Positions 4,403 through 10,536 of a stretch of DNA of 10,536 bases are shown one piece after another. The stretch covers positions 1 to 10,536 of the forward strand of contig CADBRG010000244.1 in assembly GCA_902797015.1 (NCBI GenBank). Direction: 5' to 3'. The notes below the pieces were generated by a model. It had not been told where the DNA came from. It worked only from the letters and a program-made list of their open reading frames with translations, and made no database searches. This DNA is from an uncultured Lachnospiraceae bacterium. GTDB lineage: Bacteria; Bacillota; Clostridia; Lachnospirales; Lachnospiraceae. The position numbers were made by a program, and so were the translations under genes. Position 1 is the stretch's first letter. Every line of letters begins with the position of its first letter.

Positions 4403-7258
4403 TTATGCGCTAAAGTCTTCTTCTCTTAAGATTAAGTAGTCGTCGTCTGTGTAACGTTTTGCGTGACGTCCGAACCGTCTCTTGTTATGGTTCTCTGCGT
4501 GCTCGATCGCACCGTCGACGATTTCCTTGACTTCCGCAAGCATCGTTGCATGATCGATCTTCTGAATGTTCTGAATGCGGGTATGCAGTGCAAGGACACC
4601 CATTTCCTCGATTACACATTCCATTTCGTATGCATAGGATTTTCCGAATTCTACAAGATCATCTACAGAGAATTCCGGTACGGTAATGACTTCTGTAAAT
4701 TTCTCTGCAAAGGATTCGTTCATTGCAAGAATATTTGCGATGCCTTCCTCTGTATCTTCAAGCACAATGACCAGTCCGCCCGTCTCGCTTTCCATGACTT
4801 CTGCCATGCGGATCACGGTTTCTTCGGAAAGATTTCCTGCCTTTTCAACGATCAGATAGCCGCCTGTGATCTTCTCAAGTAATGTCGCAAAATCACGCTT
4901 ATTCAGAGACTGTGCACTGATCTTACCGATGCGGCTCTTCTCTTTGTCATTCTCAATCTGGATCGCTTTGATCAGGTTCGTTGCAAGTACGGTTTTGCCA
5001 ATGCCTGCAGGGCCCTGGATGATCACATTACCTGCTGTTGAGGAAACCGCGCCTTTTGTCTTTGTACTTGCGCCTTCAAGTGCCTTGCTGATCTGACGTG
5101 CAAGACCCGGTACGGATACAAAGTAGCTGAACATTTCTTTCTGTTCTTCTGTCAGCGGACGGTAGTCATCAGGTTCTGCTTCCAGTGGTGTCCCTTCTGC
5201 AGGATCTGCTTCTACAACCGGCTCCTGTGTTTCATCAGGAACGATTTCTTCCGGCGCTTCAACCGGCGTCTCTTCAACCTCAACCGGTACTTCCACAACT
5301 TCTTCTGCAACCGGTGCTTCCACTACCTCCTCTTCCGGCAAGATCTCTTCCTCCGGAAGAATCTCCTCTGTCGGAAGGATCTCTTCTTCGACAGGTGCTT
5401 CTGCTTCTTCCACAACCGGAGCTTCTGCCGGTGCTGCCTCTGCTGCTGGAACTTCTTCCGCTGCCGGTGCCGAAAAATAGGTGCTGTCAAGCCCTACATC
5501 TGCCTGTACTTCTTCTGCCTTCGCCGTGGCTGCCGGTTCTGCTGCAGGTGCTTCTTCCACCTTTACTTCCGGTTCAACCGGTGCTGTCTCTACCGCTGCT
5601 TCCTGCTCTGCAGCCTTTGCAGCCGCCTCAGCAGCCGCTGCTTTTTCAAACTGCTCTCTGGCTTTTCTAGCAGCTTCCTCTACGCCTCGCTTCGCTTCGG
5701 AAACCTCCTCCGCAGTTGCCTCTTTGTAAGATTCTGCTACAGGAGACTGTGCTGCAGATACTCTTCCTGCCGCCTGTGCGGTTTCAACAGCTGCCGGCTC
5801 TGCTGCAGGTGCTGTCTGTGCTGCCTCTGCAGATGCATCCGGCTGCAGGATCGCCTGAAGCTGTGCCAGACGGGCCATGATATCATTCATCTCCTGCGCT
5901 GCCTGCGCACGGCGCTCCTCGAGATTTTCTGTCTTTGTAACTCTGTCGATTGTTTTATCTAATTTTTTCTTTGTCTGATTCCACTCATCCAGTGCTTCCT
6001 CGATGGTGTCATCTTCATCATAATCGCCTTCATCCGGCTCATCCGAAATCTGAAGACGTGCAGTCAGACGCTCGATCAGCGTTGTCTTCTTTCCTGCCTC
6101 CTGCTCAACCGGCTTTTCAGGCGTCATATCCACTTCACTTAATGCCTGCTCTAAGATTGCCTCTTCTACCGGCTTTGCTTCCGTAACAGGGATCGGCTCT
6201 TCCGCGCTGGCCGGTGTCGAAGCCAACGCTTCTGCCGTTGTCTGCTTGGAAGCGACTTCCAGATCCTCTAAGAATGCATCCTCTTCTTCTTCAAGATACT
6301 CATCCTCTGCGCGGTTCTGCATCTTAGACATGTTCTTAAACAGATTCTTAAACTTGCCAACCGCAGATCCAACAACTTCTCCGGCATTCAGGTTGCCATC
6401 ATAGTCGCCGACACTTTCCTTTGAACGAAGCTTTTCATCATTCCATTTTACGCTGCCTTCCGGGAATGCCCGGTCAACGTCGCGGTCGCCAACCTCACGG
6501 CCTTCTTCTGCTGCCAGACGAGCTTCCTCTTCCTGACGCAGTTTTTCCAGACGTTCTTTTTCCAGACGCTCCAGCTCACGACGTTCTGCTTCCTGTCTCT
6601 CAGCTTCACGGCGTCTCTGCTCCTCTTCCCACTGCAGACGGGACTGCTCCTGCAGTAACGGCAGTTTTTCCTGCTGCAGATCTGAAAGCGGTGTAATGCT
6701 TGCTTTTAACTCCAGTGCCTGGCGGACATAATCACCTTCACCAAACCAGATGAACAGCTCATCACAGGTGGAAATACACTCATTTTCCATTCCTGCTTCA
6801 TGGTAGAGTTTTGCCAGTTCAAGTGCCCACTCCTCTGTATACTCTCTTGCCTTAAACTGCTCGAGAATATGGATCCGCTCTTCTACAGAAGCATTCCGCA
6901 GGGTTGCGATCTCATATGCAAGCTCATAACGCACGCGATCTCTCGGCGCGCATTCAACAAACTCTTCATAATATCTTTCCGCATCACTTGCGTTACCAAG
7001 CTTAATGGAGAGCTTCGTCAGATGAAGGAGCACAGTCCTGCTGACCGGTGAACGGTCATATGCAAGCGTGAACACATCTCTCGCATCTTCGTAACGTTTC
7101 AGATGCTCGTATACCTTTCCGACCATGGTAAGCGTTCCGATGTTACGGACCTTGTTCCAGTTGATCTCATCCGTGATCGCAGCCGCTTCATAATAGCGTT
7201 CCAGCGATACCAGTTCTTTTAATTGTTCCAGTTTAAGCTTGTATTCGTACTTATCCAC
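4403..7258 (-). CDS. Large TPR-like / coiled-coil / acidic-linker protein with C-terminal P-loop (CbbX-like) domain
   Basis: I do not recognise a named gene. The 951-residue protein has four zones. Residues 1-190 form paired helices resembling tetratricopeptide repeats. Residues 200-255 are a highly charged, R/E/Q-rich probable coiled coil. Residues 260-700 are acidic and low-complexity, with short helical islands (about 430-470 and 515-555) and long Ala/Pro/Glu/Val tracts. Residues 703-925 form a nucleotide-binding domain with Walker A GPAGIGKT (749-756). Its order (Walker A, a hydrophobic strand at 801-804, a second strand at 829-833, ESFAEKF at 848-854, then VPEFSVDDLVEF) parallels CbbX/SpoVK AAA+ ATPases. 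The Walker B acidic pair reads Glu805-Lys806 instead of Asp-Glu, and no arginine is seen where RSRF usually sits. No signal peptide or membrane span is visible. GTG at 7258 is chosen because GGAGAGG lies 7 nt upstream. It sits between the AI-2E permease and glgB genes, probably in one operon. A scaffolding or assembly role is possible; function is unknown. Confidence 0.85.
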   Translation of the reverse strand: MDKYEYKLKLEQLKELVSLERYYEAAAITDEINWNKVRNIGTLTMVGKVYEHLKRYEDARDVFTLAYDRSPVSRTVLLHLTKLSIKLGNASDAERYYEEFVECAPRDRVRYELAYEIATLRNASVEERIHILEQFKAREYTEEWALELAKLYHEAGMENECISTCDELFIWFGEGDYVRQALELKASITPLSDLQQEKLPLLQEQSRLQWEEEQRRREAERQEAERRELERLEKERLEKLRQEEEARLAAEEGREVGDRDVDRAFPEGSVKWNDEKLRSKESVGDYDGNLNAGEVVGSAVGKFKNLFKNMSKMQNRAEDEYLEEEEDAFLEDLEVASKQTTAEALASTPASAEEPIPVTEAKPVEEAILEQALSEVDMTPEKPVEQEAGKKTTLIERLTARLQISDEPDEGDYDEDDTIEEALDEWNQTKKKLDKTIDRVTKTENLEERRAQAAQEMNDIMARLAQLQAILQPDASAEAAQTAPAAEPAAVETAQAAGRVSAAQSPVAESYKEATAEEVSEAKRGVEEAARKAREQFEKAAAAEAAAKAAEQEAAVETAPVEPEVKVEEAPAAEPAATAKAEEVQADVGLDSTYFSAPAAEEVPAAEAAPAEAPVVEEAEAPVEEEILPTEEILPEEEILPEEEVVEAPVAEEVVEVPVEVEETPVEAPEEIVPDETQEPVVEADPAEGTPLEAEPDDYRPLTEEQKEMFSYFVSVPGLARQISKALEGASTKTKGAVSSTAGNVIIQGPAGIGKTVLATNLIKAIQIENDKEKSRIGKISAQSLNKRDFATLLEKITGGYLIVEKAGNLSEETVIRMAEVMESETGGLVIVLEDTEEGIANILAMNESFAEKFTEVITVPEFSVDDLVEFGKSYAYEMECVIEEMGVLALHTRIQNIQKIDHATMLAEVKEIVDGAIEHAENHNKRRFGRHAKRYTDDDYLILREEDFSA
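5330..5383 (-). repeat. Three-copy 18-bp in-frame tandem repeat in the acidic linker
   Basis: Residues 626-643 of the 951-residue protein carry EILP at 626, 632 and 638, a six-residue period with the consensus EILPEE. The repeat then decays into Val-Glu-Ala/Val-Pro units. The underlying 18-bp DNA copies differ at several synonymous positions, so the array is old or maintained by selection on the protein and is not a recent slippage product. Confidence 0.75.
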
Positions 7259-7265
7259 AACAATA

Positions 7266-7272
7266 CCTCTCC
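7266..7272 (-). promoter_or_regulatory. Ribosome binding site that fixes the GTG start of the 951-residue protein
   Basis: On the minus strand this reads GGAGAGG and stands 7 nt before GTG at 7258. No in-frame ATG with a comparable site is close by (the next methionine is residue 45, well inside the first helical repeats). The GTG start is therefore well supported. The site lies in the 30-bp gap after the permease stop codon. Confidence 0.8.
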
Positions 7273-7288
7273 ATTGCTTTTTTGAATC

Positions 7289-8686
7289 TTACGATTCTTT
7301 ATTATTATTTCCCTGATCTGCGTCATCCGCAGGATTTATCCTTTTTTCGAATGCCTTCCCGACCTTCCCGTCATACAGGATGTCGCCTCTCACATGCTTA
7401 TTGTTCAGAATCAGCGTCTGTTCTTCTACATTCATCTTTGTAACATTGACATAATCAATGGTTTTTGTAGGAAGCTTCTTTCTTACCAAAAGGGCTTCTA
7501 TGATCCGCTTGATCACATAGTAGATTACCGCAAACATCGGTACGCCGAAGATGAAACCGCCGATCCCGAACAACCCTCCAAACAACAGGATTGAAAACAG
7601 GATCCAGAAAGGCGAAAGTCCGATCGTGTCTCCGAGCACTTTTGGTTTTAATATATTTCCGTCAAACAGCTGCAGGATGCAGATGAAAATAACAAAGTAT
7701 ACTGCCTGGATCGGGTTATCCAGAAGCAACAGCAATGCACAGGGGATTGCACCGATAAACGGTCCGAAGATCGGGATCAGGTTCGTCACGCCGATGATCA
7801 GCGCCAGAAGCATCGGATATGGCATCTGCATAATGGTGACGCCCACAAAGCAGATCACACCGACAATGATCGAGTCCACGATGTCTCCGATAAAAAAACC
7901 GCCGAACACACGATTGATCTTTCTTAAGATATCCATCGCCACATTTCCGGCACGCGGTTTAAAGATTGCGTAAACCGCCTTTTTCATCTGACCGATGAAC
8001 CGCTCTTTTGTCATCAGCAGATAAACTGCCACGATCAGACCAATGACCATATTCACTATGATACGGATCACATTAACGATCCCGGATGTAATGGACTCAA
8101 TAAGGGTATTCCCCTGTGAGAACACATTGTTCTGCAGCCACTGTAAAATATAATCCGGCATCTGTTCGAGCATATTGTTGACATCTCCCCCCCAGGGTGT
8201 CTGTACTGTAGAAAGGCTTTCCACCCACTGTGTAAATGCCGTCAACTGCTCACCGATCGTTTCGGAAATATCCTGGAAACTTTCAACAACCTGCGGAATG
8301 ATCGCCAGTAATAATACCGCAATGATCAGGAGAAAAATGATCATGCCGAATGCAACGGATATGATACGGAACCGCTTCTTGCATTTCGTCGTCAATTCCT
8401 TTCCGCGTTTGTTTGCCAGCCGGAACAGACGCCGTTCGCAGAATTTCATCATCGGATTGATCAGATATGCGATAAAGATACCAAAAATCACAGCCTGCAA
8501 TGCACGGGCAACTGCACCGATCGCATGTCCGAAACCCTGATACCGGAAAATCAGGAAGAAAATAACAAGGCAAACAGCAACGATGATGATCACCGTCGCT
8601 ATTAATGGCAGATAGGGGCGAATGTCCCATTTTCGATCGCCGCGCCCGTTTATATCACCCTGTCTCTGGGTTTCCTGAGTGTCCAT
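7289..8686 (-). CDS. AI-2E family transporter (PerM/UPF0118-type membrane protein)
   Basis: This polytopic inner-membrane protein belongs to the AI-2E exporter/PerM family. Members have been linked to autoinducer-2 export or to ion antiport, so the substrate here is unknown. From ATG 8686 it has 465 residues: hydrophobic spans at about 27-48, 61-77, 108-132, 201-225, 263-288, 291-321 (probably two), 325-343 and 359-393, and a large extracytoplasmic segment at about 135-195. The family signature is clear in GVTNLIPIFGPFIGAIP (299-315), GNILKPKVLG (343-352) and the glycine-rich GGLFGIGGFIFGVP (370-383). The charged C-terminal tail of about 65 residues is longer than the minimal family core. ATG 8686 has AGGGAA 8 nt upstream; an ATG two codons earlier (8692) is only 2 nt from that site, so it is less likely but not excluded. 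It is first in a probable operon with the 951-residue protein, 30 bp downstream, and has its own promoter. Confidence 0.92.
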   Translation of the reverse strand: MDTQETQRQGDINGRGDRKWDIRPYLPLIATVIIIVAVCLVIFFLIFRYQGFGHAIGAVARALQAVIFGIFIAYLINPMMKFCERRLFRLANKRGKELTTKCKKRFRIISVAFGMIIFLLIIAVLLLAIIPQVVESFQDISETIGEQLTAFTQWVESLSTVQTPWGGDVNNMLEQMPDYILQWLQNNVFSQGNTLIESITSGIVNVIRIIVNMVIGLIVAVYLLMTKERFIGQMKKAVYAIFKPRAGNVAMDILRKINRVFGGFFIGDIVDSIIVGVICFVGVTIMQMPYPMLLALIIGVTNLIPIFGPFIGAIPCALLLLLDNPIQAVYFVIFICILQLFDGNILKPKVLGDTIGLSPFWILFSILLFGGLFGIGGFIFGVPMFAVIYYVIKRIIEALLVRKKLPTKTIDYVNVTKMNVEEQTLILNNKHVRGDILYDGKVGKAFEKRINPADDADQGNNNKES

Positions 8687-8720
8687 TTGCATATTTCCCT
8701 GTTACATAGTATTCATATCA

Positions 8721-8745
8721 GATAAACTGATGTATTCAGTATATC
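8721..8745. promoter_or_regulatory. 25-bp imperfect palindrome, candidate operator of the AI-2E operon
   Basis: GATAAACTGA (8721-8730) and TCAGTATATC (8736-8745) are inverted copies with one mismatch, separated by TGTAT. The dyad covers the -10 element (8738-8743) and the expected transcription start. A second, shorter dyad, ATCAG-N5-CTGAT (8717-8731), interleaves with it. No U-tract follows on the minus strand, so it is not a terminator for the upstream hydratase gene. A dimeric repressor binding here would block initiation. No regulator gene is in the window. Confidence 0.55.
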
Positions 8746-8765
8746 ATAATCATGAAATATTTCAA
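8738..8765 (-). promoter_or_regulatory. Sigma-A-type promoter for the AI-2E / 951-aa protein / glgB operon
   Basis: On the minus strand TTGAAA (8760-8765) and TATACT (8738-8743) are separated by 16 nt, and each matches consensus at five of six positions. Initiation near 8731 would give a leader of about 40 nt before the permease start. The promoter begins 8 bp after the hydratase stop codon and fills an 80-90 bp AT-rich gap that holds no other gene. This separates the downstream operon from the hydratase gene at least in part. Confidence 0.65.
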
Positions 8766-8772
8766 TGTGTCA

Positions 8773-10536
8773 CTACCCACGGTAGTAGTTGATCAGACAG
8801 CCCTTCAGAATGATGTCTTTCTCGTCATCCGTAAGATCTCCCATCATCAATGTGAACGGCTCGATCGCGCCATCACGTACAACATATGCCGGGATCTCTT
8901 TTGCTCCTGTTTCTACTGCTTTTCTGATCTCCGGAACAAACAGATAATCGCCGTTTGCGAACGGAAGGTCACCCGCCGGAATCAGGAACGGAAGCATGCC
9001 CCAGTTGATCAGATTAGAACGATACCGTTTTGTCGCATATTCATTTGCAATGTTCGCCCAGCCGCCAAGTACCTTCTGGCAGGAAGCTGCCTGTTCTCTT
9101 GCGGAGCCGTCACCCGGTTTTACCGCGAAGATCGTACTGCCGATGCCGGTGTTTTCTTCTCTGATATCCGCAAACTGTGTCCGGATCGCATTCACAACCG
9201 CTTCAAGCTCCGGAAGTGCTTCATACGGCGCACCGCCGCTTACACGTGCGACCTCTGCCTTCTGCACTTCTTTTGCACGTCCGACATAAGCCGGATCTTT
9301 TCTGGAAAGTGCAAACTCTGCGAGTGCCAGCGGGTTGGACCGATAGGATGATGTCTCACCCGACGGGATCAGCTCATCGGTTGTCGTAACCGGATCATGG
9401 ATCTCCGAAACGACTTTCAGGATCATGTTTTCCGGCAGTGCTGACATCTGCGGCCAGTCTTTGATGTTCGGACCAAACTTGATCTCTACCGACGGATCTG
9501 CTACACCCTTGCTGTCAAATACACGGTTTTCATAAATGGTTTTATCAAAATGATATTTCGGACCGGTGTACTGAACATCCAGTTCGTCTGCTGCTGTCAG
9601 ATAGCCTTTGTTTGCAGCCGTTGCCGCAATGGATCTTGCATCCATCAGTGCAACAGATGCGATCTGTCCGTTCTGCAGCTTGGAACCTTCACGGTTCGGG
9701 AAGTTTCTTGTGGAATGACGGATGGACAGTCCATTGTTGCCCGGTGTGTCACCCGCGCCGAAGCACGGCCCACAGAATGCAGTCTTCAATACGGCGCCTG
9801 TTTCCATCAGCTTCGCAGCCGCACCGTTCTTGATCAGTTCCATGTAGATCGGCATACTTGCCGGGTAAACGCTTAACGTAAATTCATCGGCACCGATGCT
9901 CTTTCCTGCCAGGATGTCAGCAGCTGCGCAGATGTTTTCAAAACCGCCGCCGGCACAGCCTGCAATGATTCCCTGGTCAACGTAAAGCTGTCCGTTACGG
10001 ATCTTGTCTGTCAGCTTGTAATCCACTGCACCATCCAGGCTGACAAGTGCCTTTTTCTCACAGTCATGAAGGATATCCTCCAGGTTCTGCTTCATTTCCC
10101 GGATGGTATAAACGTTACTCGGGTGGAACGGCATCGCGATCATCGGCTCGATCGCAGAGAGGTCGATCTCGATGCAGCCATCGTAATAAGCCACTGTTCC
10201 CGGCTTCAGTTCTTTGTATTCCTCTTCCCGTCCGTGGATCTCATAGAATTCACGAATCGTCTCATCCGTCTGCCAGATTGAGGAAAGACAGGTGGTCTCA
10301 GTCGTCATAACATCCACGCCGATTCTGAAATCCGCACTTAAGGATGCAACGCCCGGTCCGACAAACTCCATTACTTTATTGTTAACATAACCATTGGCAA
10401 ATACCGCACCGATGATCGCCAGCGCAACGTCCTGCGGGCCAACGCCCGGCTTCGGCGCACCGGTCATATATACCGCCACGATATCCGGCATTTTGATGTC
10501 ATAGGTCTTGTTCAGCAGCTGCTTTACAAGCTCCGG
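8773..10536 (-). CDS. Aconitase-superfamily hydratase (YbhJ/AcnA-like), 5' end outside the window
   Basis: The frame stays open to the window edge, so 587 C-terminal codons are present; by comparison with relatives of about 750-760 residues, roughly 170-190 are missing. Counting from Met at 10491, the [4Fe-4S] cluster ligands are Cys179 (in GCAGGG), Cys240 and Cys243 (in FCGPCFG), with the 61-residue gap and C-x2-C pair expected from aconitases. STRNFPNREG (260-269) follows. The swivel domain shows SAREQAA (463-469) and RSNLINWGMLPF (491-502), matching the substrate-binding SREHAA and E/RxNL regions of aconitase. The enzyme should dehydrate and rehydrate a hydroxy-di- or tricarboxylate in the cytosol. 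The sequence resembles the uncharacterised YbhJ branch (MPDIVAVYMTG; PGVGPQDVALAIIGAVF) more than classical AcnA/AcnB, so aconitate as substrate is not assured. The Met at 10491 is internal: aconitase-like coding continues upstream of it. TAG stop. Confidence 0.9.
   Translation of the reverse strand, partial: PELVKQLLNKTYDIKMPDIVAVYMTGAPKPGVGPQDVALAIIGAVFANGYVNNKVMEFVGPGVASLSADFRIGVDVMTTETTCLSSIWQTDETIREFYEIHGREEEYKELKPGTVAYYDGCIEIDLSAIEPMIAMPFHPSNVYTIREMKQNLEDILHDCEKKALVSLDGAVDYKLTDKIRNGQLYVDQGIIAGCAGGGFENICAAADILAGKSIGADEFTLSVYPASMPIYMELIKNGAAAKLMETGAVLKTAFCGPCFGAGDTPGNNGLSIRHSTRNFPNREGSKLQNGQIASVALMDARSIAATAANKGYLTAADELDVQYTGPKYHFDKTIYENRVFDSKGVADPSVEIKFGPNIKDWPQMSALPENMILKVVSEIHDPVTTTDELIPSGETSSYRSNPLALAEFALSRKDPAYVGRAKEVQKAEVARVSGGAPYEALPELEAVVNAIRTQFADIREENTGIGSTIFAVKPGDGSAREQAASCQKVLGGWANIANEYATKRYRSNLINWGMLPFLIPAGDLPFANGDYLFVPEIRKAVETGAKEIPAYVVRDGAIEPFTLMMGDLTDDEKDIILKGCLINYYRG

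Noticed and set aside
5185..5670. Plus-strand 161-codon Leu/Pro-rich open frame opposite the acidic linker
   Set aside because: It is the complement of Glu/Ala/Pro/Val-rich codons (GAA/GAG read as CTC/TTC and similar), has no good ribosome binding site and has no recognisable domain. The minus-strand protein explains the composition.
8752..9351. Plus-strand 199-codon Cys/Arg-rich open frame opposite the hydratase gene
   Set aside because: It overlaps conserved swivel-domain coding sequence. The Cys/Arg-rich composition is typical of an antisense frame and no ribosome binding site supports it.
10489..10491. ATG at 10491 as the true start of the hydratase gene
   Set aside because: The frame stays open upstream to the edge with sensible residues (LVKQLLNKTYDIK), no ribosome binding site precedes this ATG, and the N-terminal part of the aconitase domain would be missing.
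1..10536. CRISPR arrays, tRNA or rRNA genes, insertion sequences, toxin-antitoxin pairs, attachment sites
   Set aside because: No regularly spaced direct repeats, cloverleaf-like sequences, transposase or integrase motifs or terminal inverted repeats were found by reading both strands.

Overview
The window looks like chromosomal DNA of a low-to-mid GC Firmicute, most likely a gut Clostridia of the Lachnospiraceae type. This rests on strong AGGAGG-type ribosome binding sites, GTG/ATG start use, hairpin-plus-U-tract terminators and protein flavour (a Firmicutes-style GlgB, a YbhJ/AcnA-like hydratase, an AI-2E family permease). The placement is an inference; no rRNA or marker gene is present. 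No tRNA, rRNA, CRISPR array, insertion sequence or phage gene was seen.

Left edge, plus strand: the last seven codons of an unidentified gene, then a cytoplasmic cyclophilin-type prolyl isomerase (53-574). It converges on the minus-strand genes, and the gap is closed by a near-perfect bidirectional terminator (625-671). All remaining genes are on the minus strand and are read right to left.

Read in that direction, the window holds a 3' two-thirds to four-fifths fragment of an aconitase-superfamily hydratase (8773 to the edge), then a promoter with a 25-bp imperfect palindrome over its -10 region. Next comes a probable operon of three genes: an AI-2E family membrane protein, a 951-residue TPR/coiled-coil/acidic-linker/P-loop protein of unknown function, and the glycogen branching enzyme GlgB. 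The first two are 30 bp apart. The last two are separated by 122 bp carrying two hairpins. A terminator follows glgB and overlaps a possible promoter for a second small operon, NUDIX hydrolase then galE. In that pair the galE ribosome binding site overlaps the NUDIX stop codon.

Functionally, galE (UDP-glucose/UDP-galactose interconversion), the NUDIX enzyme (probably ADP-ribose or sugar-nucleotide hydrolysis) and glgB (glycogen branching) form a loose sugar-nucleotide and storage-polysaccharide neighbourhood. The least understood element is the 951-residue protein. Its layout (N-terminal helical repeats, C-terminal CbbX/SpoVK-like ATPase) recalls EccA-type ATPases, but its Walker B motif appears degenerate and an approximately 450-residue acidic linker joins the two ends. 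The most unusual non-coding signals are the palindromic operator candidate at 8721-8745 and the two-hairpin spacer before glgB.
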